64,000 nt of DNA from W-Chloroflexi-9 sp045863195 (GTDB lineage Bacteria; Chloroflexota; Dehalococcoidia; UBA2979): assembly GCA_045863195.1 (NCBI GenBank), contig BTUI01000002.1, positions 198,591-262,590 of the forward strand, read 5' to 3'. Position numbers and translations under genes: made by a program. Under the pieces are notes generated by a model. The model made no database searches. It was not told where the DNA came from and worked only from the letters and a program-made list of their open reading frames with translations. Positions 52,608-61,401 of the stretch are shown in pieces (the first letter of the stretch is position 1; the number at the start of each line of letters is the position of its first letter).

Positions 52608-54188
52608 ATGGCTGACGTAATCGGAACGACTCGGTCGGGCGCGGTCAGGGGGGTCACCCTCGATTCAGGCATCCACCGGTTCCTCGGCATCCCATACGGC
52701 GCCCCGACGGGTGGCCACCGGCGTTTCAAGCCACCGCTCGCGGCCGAGCCGTGGGAGGGCACCCGCGACGCGACTCAGTTCGGGCATCGCTCGCCTCAGG
52801 ACATGACGCGCCACCGGGATGAGGATCCCGCTTCGTTCTCCGGGCCAGACGAGCCCGGTGAAGACTGCCTCGTCGCGAACATCTGGACGCCCGCGGTTGG
52901 CGATGGGAGAGCGCGTCCCGTCATGTTCTGGCTGCACGGCGGCGGCTTCAGCGGCGGCGCCGCCTCGAGCATCTGGTGCGACGGCGAGAACCTTGCCGCG
53001 CGTGGCGATGTCGTGGTCGTGAGCATCAACCACCGACTCAACGTCTTCGGGTTCCTCCACCTGGAGGACCTGTGCGGCCCCGAGTAAACGGGCTCCGGCG
53101 TCGCCGGCATGCTCGACATCGTGCTGGCCCTCGAGTGGGTGCGCGACAACATCGAGGCCTTCGGCGGCGATCCCGCGAACGTCACGGTCTTCGGCGAGTC
53201 GGGCGGTGGCCGTAAGGTCTGCATGCTGATGGGGATGCCTGCCGCGCGAGGGCTGTTCCACCGCGCCATTGTGGAGAGCGGAGCACACCCTCGCGGCGTT
53301 GACCGCGAACTGGCGAATCGCTTCGCCACCCGACTCTTCGAAGGCCTCGGCCTCGAGGTCGGCGATGTGGCCGCCCTTCAGTCGATCCCGCACGACGAGC
53401 TCTACACCCGTGTGATGGCTGCGATCGCGGCGATGGACGACCCAGGATTGCCCGCGTCGCGTGGCATGCTGCTCTCGCCTGTGGTCGATGGTCACCACCT
53501 GCCTGCCCACCCCTTCGACCCGGCGTCGCCGGAGGGCCGGGACGTGCCGCTCATCATCGGATCCAACAAGGACGAGATGGCGTGGACGCTGTCCACGGCG
53601 AAGGATGCCGGCACGCTTTCCGAGGACGACCTGGTGAAGCGGTTGCGCGGTGTATTCGGCGACCGGACTGAGGCGATCCTCGGCGCGCATCGCCGCAACA
53701 GCCCCACACTCACCCCGTGGGAACTGCTGGTGCAGATCACCAGCGAGGATCGGCGGCTGCTCTCGATCGAGATCGCGGAGAAGAAGGCCGCTCAGCATCA
53801 GGCTGGGGGCGCGCCAGTCTACATGTACCTGTTCACCTGGGAGAGCAACTACGGCCTGCTCAAGGCCGCGCACACGATGGAAATCCCGTTCGTCTTCCAC
53901 AACGTTGATCGGACCGCCCTCGTCGGCACGCGCGAGGATCGGTACGTCCTCCAGGACGCGATGGCGGACACCTGGATCGCCTTCGCACGGACCGGCTCGC
54001 CGAACCACCCCGCGATTCCCGAGTGGCTGCCCTACGAGCGATCCACGCGTCCCACGATGATCTTCGACGTGCCGGTGCGCCTCAGGCGCGACCCGATGAG
54101 CGAGGAGCGCGAAGCGTGGGGTGACCGCCGCCCGTCCCTCCCGTTTGAGGGGCATTCCTTCGTGGGCTCGCCGGTCGCCGGCGCCTGA
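52608..54188 (+). pseudogene. Type B carboxylesterase interrupted by in-frame TAA
   Basis: The gene reads as one 526-codon frame with TAA at codon 160 (53085-53087). It starts ATG 52608 with IGTTRSGAVRGVTLDSGIHRFLGIPYGAPT (in two parts), FWLHGGGFSGGAAS as the oxyanion hole, then LEDLCGPE-TAA-TGSGVAGMLD, where relatives have a Tyr or similar residue. Downstream are ALEWVRDNIEAFGGDPANVT and nucleophile Ser198 in GESGGG (usual GESAGG). The single TAA suggests a nonsense mutation (TAC to TAA) or a sequencing error. Because UAA is not recoded by selenocysteine, I class it as a pseudogene. Confidence 0.75.
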
Positions 54189-54194
54189 TGGAGC

Positions 54195-54226
54195 GCGCCA
54201 TGCCGGCGGGCGCGCCGGCATGGCGC
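54195..54226. terminator. Bidirectional hairpin between convergent genes
   Basis: Perfect 13-bp inverted repeat (GCGCCATGCCGGC with its complement) with a 6-nt loop between the esterase stop and the FAD oxidoreductase stop. Confidence 0.8.
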
Positions 54227-54238
54227 AACGCGCCTCCC

Positions 54239-55414
54239 TCAGGCGACGCGGGCGCCGGTCAGGAGCGCCGCGACGTGGCGCCCAATCGCAAGGCTGGAGG
54301 TGAGTCCCGGCGATTCGATCCCGCCCAGGTGCACGTACCCGCGGTCGAGCATGACCACGAAGTCCGCGAACCCCTCCACGGCGCGCTTCGGGCGGAAGCC
54401 CACCTGCCCCGGCACGAGATCTTCCGCGGTCACGGACTCACCGAGGAGGCGACGTGCTGCGGCCAGGAAGGGACCGCGGTCTTTGTCGACGGAGCGGTAG
54501 TTGATGGGGGTGTCGTCCGGCATCCAGGTCGTGTCCGGGCCGAGATGCGCGACGCCGTCCACATCGACGCTGAGGTGGATGCCGAGCCCCCCGCCCTGAT
54601 CCTGCTGGGTGGACACGGTGCGCCCGGGTGGGACCGGGTAGATCGTGCGCGACACGCACCGGCCGAGGGTGGCGTCGGAGAAGTCGTAGTAGATGCCGCG
54701 GTTCCTGCGCTGGGCGAGCACCGGTAGCCCCTCGCCTCCGTCGAGCGGATAGCCAAGCGCGCGCGCGACCGCAGGTGCGCCATGACCAGCCGCATTCACG
54801 AGTGCGCCGACGCGCAGGGACGCCTCGTTCCCGTCGTCGCCGACGGTGGTGACGACGAAGTCGTTCCCGTGACGCTCCACGGAAGCGACACGGTGCTGGT
54901 ACGCGAAGAGCACGGCAGCCTGAAGGCAGGCGGACTCCAGCGACTTCGCGTACGCGGCCTGGTCGACGACGGAGGAGGTGCCCGACCAGATCGCCTCGTG
55001 GATCCGCACCTGCGGCTCCAGGGCGGTCGCCTCCGCCGCGGTGAGCAGGTGCACCCCGGGCACATCGTTCGCGAGGCACTGCTCCCATACCTGTTGGAGC
55101 CCCTCGGTGTCCTCGGGTTCAACCGCGATGATGAGCTTGCCACAGTGCCGCAGGGGGACGTTGAAACGGGCGGCCCATTCGTGGATGAGCACATTGCCCT
55201 CCAGGCAGAACCGGTGCTTCAGCGTCCCCGTCGGATAGAACATCCCCGCATGCACGATCCCGGTGTTGTGCGCGCTGGTCTCGCGACCGGGTGCATCGTT
55301 CGCCTCGATCACGACGACCGTCCCATGCGCGGAGAGAGCGTGCGCCGTGGCGAGGCCGACAACGCCAGCGCCGATCACCGCGATATCTGCATCCCGCCCA
55401 GCCGGGTAGCCCAT
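54239..55414 (-). CDS. FAD-dependent oxidoreductase (LhgO/GlpD-like DAO family)
   Basis: 391 aa from ATG 55414. FAD-binding DIAVIGAGVVGLATAHAL at the N-terminus, VVIEANDAPGRETSAHNTGIVHAGMFY (two parts; the SxHNSGVIHAGxYY-type block is a hallmark of L-2-hydroxyglutarate oxidase), VNAAGHGAPAVA and the C-terminal GIESPGLTSSLAIG. It oxidises a 2-hydroxyacid or similar substrate and passes electrons to quinone or oxygen. The ATG overlaps the stop of a glycerol kinase remnant (TGATG), so the gene may once have been in a glycerol-type operon. Confidence 0.88.
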   Translation of the reverse strand: MGYPAGRDADIAVIGAGVVGLATAHALSAHGTVVVIEANDAPGRETSAHNTGIVHAGMFYPTGTLKHRFCLEGNVLIHEWAARFNVPLRHCGKLIIAVEPEDTEGLQQVWEQCLANDVPGVHLLTAAEATALEPQVRIHEAIWSGTSSVVDQAAYAKSLESACLQAAVLFAYQHRVASVERHGNDFVVTTVGDDGNEASLRVGALVNAAGHGAPAVARALGYPLDGGEGLPVLAQRRNRGIYYDFSDATLGRCVSRTIYPVPPGRTVSTQQDQGGGLGIHLSVDVDGVAHLGPDTTWMPDDTPINYRSVDKDRGPFLAAARRLLGESVTAEDLVPGQVGFRPKRAVEGFADFVVMLDRGYVHLGGIESPGLTSSLAIGRHVAALLTGARVA

Positions 55415-55770
55415 CACTCGCCCTCCATGCGGACGCGCGCGGCCGCATCATGCCATCCGGTCACCCGATCGAGGCGGTCGCCCTCGGACATCTGCGGATC
55501 GAAGGTGCCCCGGTCAGGCAACGTGGCCTCCGCGAACTCCTCAGAACCGGGCCCAGACTCCTGCGGCGAATTCAGTAACCCCGCTGCACCGAGGACGGTT
55601 ACCTCAGCGTGTTCTGACGCCCGGGCGGGGCAGGCCGATCATGTCGGCCTGGAATCGCATCAGGGAGACATGGCTGACCGGGCCACCGCCCACGCGGAAC
55701 GAACAACGCAGAGGGGTGCATCCTCCCGCATGCACTCGATCCGGTCGAGCGACCCGTACGCAGTCGCTAA
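55414..55770 (-). pseudogene. C-terminal remnant of a glycerol kinase (FGGY family)
   Basis: Text matching the glycerol kinase C-terminus is present in broken frames: CMREDAPL, then VGGGPVSHVSLMRFQADMIG (E. coli GlpK has DGGAVANNFLMQFQSDILG), a frame change, then AEVTVLGAAGLL, EEFAEATLPDRGTFDP and RLDRVTGWHDAAARVRMEGE with a TGA overlapping the next ATG. The N-terminal kinase domains are gone. This is a decayed gene upstream of the FAD oxidoreductase. Confidence 0.7.
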
Positions 55771-56446
55771 TCGGGTGTCCCTGGAACGTCGGCGACGCGA
55801 ACGGACTACTCCTACGGCGCGCGGTCCACGAGCGAAGTCCTTGGGGCGATTCGGTCGCTTGAGCGCATGCTGTCCCTGCCCCGGAGCGCGTCGTCGGGTT
55901 CTGTGCGCACACGTGGGGCCGGCAAGTTCAGCCTGCTCGCCTCGGAGACGCGTGCTGGGTGCCGGGATGATCGCGCAGGCCGTGCGGACTGAGGTCACGG
56001 CATGGGCCTACGAGACGTGGGACTACTCAGGGCAGGAACCGCTCTAGAGCCCTGACCTGGTCGCTACCACTGTACGAACATTGGCATGGACGTTCTCGTG
56101 TGATAAACGACGAGCTCATCGGTCGGCGCTTCCGGAGCACGTTTGCCCTTCGCGACTTCAACGTACGGGGAGTTTGAGCAGTCCCCGTTCCTGGTGCCGT
56201 GACTAGGGCGTTGAGCCGACCAGGTCGTAGTAGCCGCACGCCTGTCCGTGCAGTGGATCGCTACGGCAACCTCCGAGTCGGGTCGTCATGCTCTCGCGTT
56301 AGAATCCGCTCCCGTCGGTCTTCCGCAGCGCGTCTTGTCCGGAGTGGCCTGAGGGCGGCGGCACTCGTCGCTGATGGGGTCGTTCAGCCAATAGCTCTGA
56401 GGTAGACCGTTCCCGCCGACGGGTGGCTCCCAGCCTCGCTTCTGCA
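55771..56446. other. Gene-free region before the CBASS locus
   Basis: About 680 bp with lower G+C than the rest and no convincing gene. It probably holds further decayed sequence and one edge of the defence island. I looked for a tRNA or attachment repeat and found none I could support. Confidence 0.45.
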
Positions 56447-57775
56447 TCATCCGTCGGTCCCCTCCAAAAGCACGGCTTCAATTGGCGAAGCGCCAGTACC
56501 GGACCGAACCACAAGGCTGGGATGGTATCCAGCTGGCATCGCTGTACCGTCTGCCTCCGCTCGATCCTCCCACTCGTACAGACGAACACGCATGGTGTTT
56601 AGAGCCCGCCCGATCTGGAGAGCTAGAGGCCACGGACACCGCAATAGAAGATGGACGTCCGTCGTCTGGTGTTGATCAGCGAACCGCCGGACGAACTGGG
56701 AGATCTCTCCGACCAACGCGCCGGTATCCGAAGAATCCAAGTTCCCGACCGCAGTTGGACGAAGGTGGGCGACGCCTTGGAACGGATCGACTGCTGAGAT
56801 GAGCGCGTCGAACGCTGCATCCGACCGCTCTGACAGGAGATCAACATAGATGAGTACCGCGGCATGACCGTCGGCTTCATGTCGCAGAACCTCTGCAGCG
56901 ATGAGCGACTGTCCTTCAGCGGGAACGGGTACCGGCGCGCCCAGGCTCCAGACGAACCCGCCGGTGTCTTCTACCTCCACCGTTCCGTACTTCGTGGTAG
57001 GCAGGGCGGCACCAATTGCATATGCCACGCTGAGGTGTGCCGCGCCCCTGAGACGGATTTTTCGAGCCCCCGCGAGATCGATCAGGTAGGGAAGATCGGC
57101 GAGGAAGAGTTGGAGATCCTGAAGTCCTCGGACGTGGGGTCGGCGGTTCCTGTCCTCCGGTGGTCGTAACCGGAGTACGAGATCGGCATCGAACAGCGCG
57201 GCAAATGGCGGCACGCGGGTCTGTACGTCGATGAGCAGCGCCCGGCCGCTGGTTTCGATTTCTGCGTGTAGTGCCTGCATTCGCCGACGGCACTGAATCC
57301 TTGCAAGCTCAGCCCGCTGCGTCCCGGTGGAGATGGGCCGCTGATCGAAGCGGCTTAGACGCGCGCGACGCTGGTGCAGGAGGCGGTCAGGCGCCCGATA
57401 GTCGAGCTTGCCCGGGCTCCTCTCGATAGTTGAACCGATCGACAGCGCGAAGGACCGGTCCTTCGCGAGCGCAAGGAGCCGGGGCAATTCGGTGTCCCGC
57501 ACGACTTCGGAATGCTGAATCTCGGGAGTGATCAGCAACACAGCGCCTGAGAGTCCTGAGTCCAGTGCCTCGTCAAGTCGGTCTCTAGTGTCGCCCGGCG
57601 GCAGGTCACTCTTGTCTTGCCAGACCGGAACGCCGGCGGCTCGCAGTGCCCACGCGATATCCGTCGCGACCTCAGTGCCATCGCTCTGGCGATACGAGAT
57701 GAAAACTGGCCCCAATGCGTTCGCGCCCGGGAAGCGTGGGGCACGCGCGAACAGTCGGCGGATGAAGTCCAACAT
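56447..57775 (-). CDS. CBASS effector: TIR-SAVED protein (Cap12-like)
   Basis: 442 aa, ATG after CAGGAGGGCGACCC. N-terminal TIR domain (about 20-135): PVFISYRQSDG, VPVWQDKSDLPPGD, and the putative NADase Glu69 in RDRLDEALDSG, then AVLLITPE. C-terminal SAVED sensor domain (about 200-440): HLSVAYAIGAALPTTKYG and DVHLLLRCPWPLALQIGRALN with LYEWED. SAVED domains bind cyclic oligonucleotides, oligomerise the TIR part and trigger NAD+ destruction and cell death on infection. It is divergent from the CD-NTase gene, whereas CBASS effectors usually lie on the same strand. Confidence 0.88.
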   Translation of the reverse strand: MLDFIRRLFARAPRFPGANALGPVFISYRQSDGTEVATDIAWALRAAGVPVWQDKSDLPPGDTRDRLDEALDSGLSGAVLLITPEIQHSEVVRDTELPRLLALAKDRSFALSIGSTIERSPGKLDYRAPDRLLHQRRARLSRFDQRPISTGTQRAELARIQCRRRMQALHAEIETSGRALLIDVQTRVPPFAALFDADLVLRLRPPEDRNRRPHVRGLQDLQLFLADLPYLIDLAGARKIRLRGAAHLSVAYAIGAALPTTKYGTVEVEDTGGFVWSLGAPVPVPAEGQSLIAAEVLRHEADGHAAVLIYVDLLSERSDAAFDALISAVDPFQGVAHLRPTAVGNLDSSDTGALVGEISQFVRRFADQHQTTDVHLLLRCPWPLALQIGRALNTMRVRLYEWEDRAEADGTAMPAGYHPSLVVRSGTGASPIEAVLLEGTDG

Positions 57776-57873
57776 GGGTCGCCCTCCTGTAGAACTTGTG
57801 TTCGCGCAGTAATATACTCACATTACCTCCTCCGGCGGGGAGCAACTTCGGATCGTGACGGTTAGGAGGGGGT
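57776..57873. promoter_or_regulatory. Divergent promoter region of the CBASS locus
   Basis: 98 bp between the effector and CD-NTase starts. It contains the most AT-rich patch nearby, AGTAATATACTCACATTA, with a -10-like TATACT on the plus strand (57813-57818) and TATATT on the minus strand. No clear -35 box. Both genes have strong ribosome binding sites (AGGAGGGCG and TTAGGAGGGGG). Confidence 0.5.
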
Positions 57874-58989
57874 ATGGATCTCCCGAGCTACTTTGTCGAC
57901 TTCCTAGGAAACATCCGGCTCACGCCGACTCAGGCGGACGCATGCGCGGACGGTCACCAGAGCCTGCGTGATCGCCTGAACAAGGACGATCGGCTCGCCC
58001 CGATCATCGTGAACACCTTCCTCCAGGGAAGCTACAAGCGATCCACGATCGTGAAGCCGGGCCCGACCCAGGCGAGCGATGTCGACGTGGTGGTGGTCAC
58101 ACGGCTCGCGCAGGCCGACTATCCCAATCCAGAGGACGCGATGGACGAGTTCCTGCCGTTCCTCGAGGAGCACTACCAGGGCCAGTACGAGGAGCAGGGA
58201 CGGTCTTTTGGCCTCACCGTACCGGGAGTCAAGCTTGACCTAGTGATCACCTCGGCCCCGTCGGAAGAGGAAGCGGGGATCCTCGCACTAGAGGCATTGG
58301 CAGCTTCTGAGGACCTCACGGCGTTCAAAGAGGCAAGGGCGCAGTGGCCGACCGTCGAGGCGGTCCTTCAGAAGATGATGGCCAAGGCAAGCGAGCCAGG
58401 CTGGAAGCTGGAGCCGCTCTACATTCCCGATCGTGAGGCTCGGTGCTGGGAACCCACGCACCCGTTACAGCAGATCCTGTGGACCGTCGACAAGAACGCC
58501 CGCTGCAACGGTCACTACGTGAACGTTGTGAAGGCGATCAAATGGTGGCGCCGAATTGATCCGCTCGCGCTGAAGTACCCGAAGGGTTACCCCCTGGAGC
58601 ACCTGATCGGGCGGGCGTGCCCCGATGGCATCACGTCAGTCGCACAAGGCATCGTGGAGACCCTCGAGGCGCTGGAGACGACATACGCCAGCCGCCAGAA
58701 GCCGGTGCTCCCGGACCACGGAGTTCCCACGAACGACGTCCTCAAGCGGCTGACGCAGCAGGACTTCGAGGCGTTCTACGACCGAGTGACCTGGGCGGCG
58801 AGCGTTGCCCGAGAGGCGTTCGACTCCGAGCTGGTCACCGAGAGCGCGAACCGCTGGCGCGATCTCTTCGGGGACGAGTTCCCGGCACCGCCGGAGAAGG
58901 GAGGCGACGGCGACACTGGTCGCGGCCCGTCGGGTGGGTTCACGCCACGGGAGGGTCCTTCGCGAGTGCCCACTGGGCGTTTCGCCTAA
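57874..58989 (+). CDS. CBASS CD-NTase (cGAS/DncV-like nucleotidyltransferase)
   Basis: 371 aa. Nucleotidyltransferase centre: Gly52-Ser53 in FLQGSYKRST, the first two metal Asps 69 and 71 in SDVDVVVV and the third, Asp122, in VKLDLVIT. Then a helical C-domain (NVVKAIKWWRR, YPLEHLIG). A flexible Gly/Pro/Arg tail (about 335-371) ends GRFA; in type II CBASS the C-terminus is conjugated to a target by Cap2. It synthesises a cyclic di- or trinucleotide after phage sensing. First gene of the CD-NTase-Cap2-Cap3 operon. Confidence 0.93.
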   Translation: MDLPSYFVDFLGNIRLTPTQADACADGHQSLRDRLNKDDRLAPIIVNTFLQGSYKRSTIVKPGPTQASDVDVVVVTRLAQADYPNPEDAMDEFLPFLEEHYQGQYEEQGRSFGLTVPGVKLDLVITSAPSEEEAGILALEALAASEDLTAFKEARAQWPTVEAVLQKMMAKASEPGWKLEPLYIPDREARCWEPTHPLQQILWTVDKNARCNGHYVNVVKAIKWWRRIDPLALKYPKGYPLEHLIGRACPDGITSVAQGIVETLEALETTYASRQKPVLPDHGVPTNDVLKRLTQQDFEAFYDRVTWAASVAREAFDSELVTESANRWRDLFGDEFPAPPEKGGDGDTGRGPSGGFTPREGPSRVPTGRFA

Positions 58990-58990
58990 C

Positions 58991-60769
58991 GTGGCGCGCG
59001 AACTGTCCGAGGAGCTGTTGGCCGCTCGCCGGGCGCTCGACGGGCTACCTGAGGTATCTCTTCTCGAGGATCTGGAGTGGGATGAAGGCGTTCAGCGTTG
59101 GGTATTGAAGATAGGGATCGACCTCGGAGCAGACGCTACTGAGGTCGAGGCGCGTACTGAATGGTACGTGCTCATCCATCCAACATACCCGCGAGGCTCG
59201 ATCTCGATTCATCCCGCCCGTACCGGCGGTCTTACTGATGTGCGTGAGCACCAGGCAGCGCTCGGTTCCGCGACGCCCAGTCAACGGTGGACTACAGCTG
59301 ACATCTGCGTCCGAGTTAAGAGTTGGCTCGGGTACCGGGGTGCGTTTGAGTCGGAACCCCGAGATCATCATCTTCGACTCTCTTGGTATGCCGAGCGCGC
59401 GATCGAATGGCTCAAGGCCGCAGCTACCAACACCCTTGCAGTCGCAGGCGAATACTTTGAGCTACCGCAAGTCATCGCTCCGCCCCTCGGCGACGCCGTC
59501 GCGTTCGCTGAGGACAGAGCCACGTTCGGAGTGTGGCAGACCCGCCATGACATGGTCGGGCTCGCCCGACTGCGCCGTCCCAACCAGGTGCCTCGTCGCC
59601 TTGTCGTGTATGCCGTTGAAGACCGCGCGGGCAACGAAATACTGAGTCCAGGGTGGGGGCGTCAGGTTCGAGAGGGTAGTGAGACCGAGTCTGCCATATG
59701 GATTCGGATGAGCAACGTGCCGGTGGTCGGGCACTGGCGTGTACCGAGCACATGGGGAGAGTTGCGCACCGCCTGCGCCAAGTTGGGGTGCGACCTCGAT
59801 ACCGAGATGCAAACCGTGCTGGGTCGGATCCGCGATGGTCGCCCTCACGTCATGATGCTCGGCTTCCCGATCCCGCGAATCGTTGGGGAACTGCCGGTTC
59901 GAATGCACTGGTGGTGTATTCGCCTGCCGGTCTTGTCGTGGGGCAGGGAGCGCGCGGATGGCTTCCGTGCGGATGACGAAGGGCAGTGGCAGCGTGACCG
60001 GCAGGAGTTGCTGGCGAACAACGTAGCGCTGCGATGGCTCGCGACCGAGAACTGGGATCGCGAAGAGGTCAGTGCGCGGGGCCGGTTAAGCGAGTCTCTT
60101 CGGGGACAACGCATTCTCATCATCGGAGTGGGCTCGCTCGGATCGGCAATCGCGGAGCTGCTGGTGCGCGGGGGTGTGCGGGAGTTGGTGCTACTGGACC
60201 CGGACCTCCTTGAGGCTGGGAATCTCGTCCGACACTTGGGCCTCCTGACCAACCTCGACACACCAAAGGCGGCGGTAATGGCAGAGCGGCTCAACTCGGC
60301 CTCGCCCCATGCTGATGTGACAGGGATCTGGGCGGCGTTTCCGCCACTCGACGTCGACGCCACCTTGGCTGTCGAACTGACCGATGTGGTGATCGATGTG
60401 ACTGCTAGTGATGATCTTCTAGACGAGCTTGAAGCCTACCCCTGGCCAGCGCGATCAAGACTGTTCTGCTCTGTCTCGCTTGGCATAGACGCTCGGCGGC
60501 TGTTCTTCTTCGCGCACACGAGCCCCGTGTTTGATCGGGAGAGCTTCCTCAAAGAATTTGAGCCCTGGCGGAGTCGTGAACTCGACGACAACAAGGATCG
60601 CTCGCCGATCTATGAGCCCATCGGGTGTTATCACCCCCTATTCCCAGCCCGTGTGGACCGGGTCTGGCGTCAGGCAGCCAGGGCAGTCGAGCATCTTGAC
60701 CATATTGTGGGATCCAGGGCTGGGAGCGTTCCGTCATTCACAGTCTTCGATGACGAGAGCGCTGGATGA
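58991..60769 (+). CDS. cap2: CBASS Cap2: fused E2-E1 ubiquitin-transfer-like enzyme
   Basis: 592 aa from GTG 58991, one nt after the CD-NTase stop. N-terminal E2-like domain with WYVLIHPTYPRG and Cys106 in TTADICVRV. C-terminal ThiF/E1 adenylation domain with ILIIGVGSLGSAIAELLVRGG (about 435-455), LLDPDLLEAGNLVRH and a late Cys546 in EPIGCYHPLFP. These positions agree closely with the two catalytic Cys I recall for V. cholerae Cap2 (109 and 548). It primes CD-NTase by covalent attachment to a target. The next gene overlaps by 4 nt. Confidence 0.9.
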   Translation: MARELSEELLAARRALDGLPEVSLLEDLEWDEGVQRWVLKIGIDLGADATEVEARTEWYVLIHPTYPRGSISIHPARTGGLTDVREHQAALGSATPSQRWTTADICVRVKSWLGYRGAFESEPRDHHLRLSWYAERAIEWLKAAATNTLAVAGEYFELPQVIAPPLGDAVAFAEDRATFGVWQTRHDMVGLARLRRPNQVPRRLVVYAVEDRAGNEILSPGWGRQVREGSETESAIWIRMSNVPVVGHWRVPSTWGELRTACAKLGCDLDTEMQTVLGRIRDGRPHVMMLGFPIPRIVGELPVRMHWWCIRLPVLSWGRERADGFRADDEGQWQRDRQELLANNVALRWLATENWDREEVSARGRLSESLRGQRILIIGVGSLGSAIAELLVRGGVRELVLLDPDLLEAGNLVRHLGLLTNLDTPKAAVMAERLNSASPHADVTGIWAAFPPLDVDATLAVELTDVVIDVTASDDLLDELEAYPWPARSRLFCSVSLGIDARRLFFFAHTSPVFDRESFLKEFEPWRSRELDDNKDRSPIYEPIGCYHPLFPARVDRVWRQAARAVEHLDHIVGSRAGSVPSFTVFDDESAG

Positions 60770-61254
60770 CCCAGGCACCGGCTGTCATGGCGTCTGATGA
60801 TGGGCAGTTCGCGGTTCGCCTCCCTCAGGCGGTCCTCACGCGGTTATTCAAGCTCTGCGAAGAAGCTGGCCAGGCAGAAACGGGTGGGATTCTGATAGGC
60901 CGCTACGACAACGCCCATGCGGTTGCCTTGGTGGAGGAGATACTTGGGCCAACCGGCGACTCACGGGCTGGTCGTACCTGGTTCGTGCGCGGCGTTCGCG
61001 GCCTTACGGTTGCACTGGAAAGACTCTGGCGTGGTGGAACCTACTATCTCGGTGAATGGCATTTCCACCCTGGCGGAGCGCCGGAACCAAGTCCTCCGGA
61101 CATTCGGGCGATGCGCCGAATCGCTTCCGATCCCAAGGCTGCTTGCCCCGAGCCTGTTCTTCTTGTTGCTGCAGGCGGTGCTTCGGCGATCGAGCTCGGC
61201 GCGTTTGTTGTCCGTGCGTCGGGGGCGATCGTCACTCTTACCGTCCGCGACTAG
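60766..61254 (+). CDS. cap3: CBASS Cap3: JAB/MPN metalloprotease
   Basis: 162 aa overlapping cap2 by 4 nt (ATGA). JAMM motif: Glu38 in ETGGILIG, then His98-x-His100 in GEWHFHPGG, with Ser108 and Asp111 completing the zinc site. It removes CD-NTase from conjugates and so tempers or recycles the response. Closes the operon. Confidence 0.9.
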   Translation: MTQAPAVMASDDGQFAVRLPQAVLTRLFKLCEEAGQAETGGILIGRYDNAHAVALVEEILGPTGDSRAGRTWFVRGVRGLTVALERLWRGGTYYLGEWHFHPGGAPEPSPPDIRAMRRIASDPKAACPEPVLLVAAGGASAIELGAFVVRASGAIVTLTVRD

Positions 61255-61366
61255 CGCGGAGAGCCGTTCACGAGCATCCTCGCCCTCCTATTCCTAGGGT
61301 GGTGCTGTGCGTCGCTTGCACAGCAGCCTTCGGATGATCGGCTCGCGACAGTACTTGGGGGTGGTT

Positions 61367-61395
61367 GTGGTGGGGATCGCACTGATCCCCACCAC
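61367..61395. terminator. Bidirectional terminator between CBASS and the ParB-like gene
   Basis: Perfect 12-bp inverted repeat (GTGGTGGGGATC and complement) with a 5-nt loop between convergent stops. Confidence 0.8.
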
Positions 61396-61401
61396 ATCTC
61401 G

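Noticed and set aside
56280..56400. tRNA-like stretch near the CBASS edge
   Set aside because: A GGAGTGGCCTGAGGG segment resembles a D-arm start, but no acceptor stem or T-loop could be paired.
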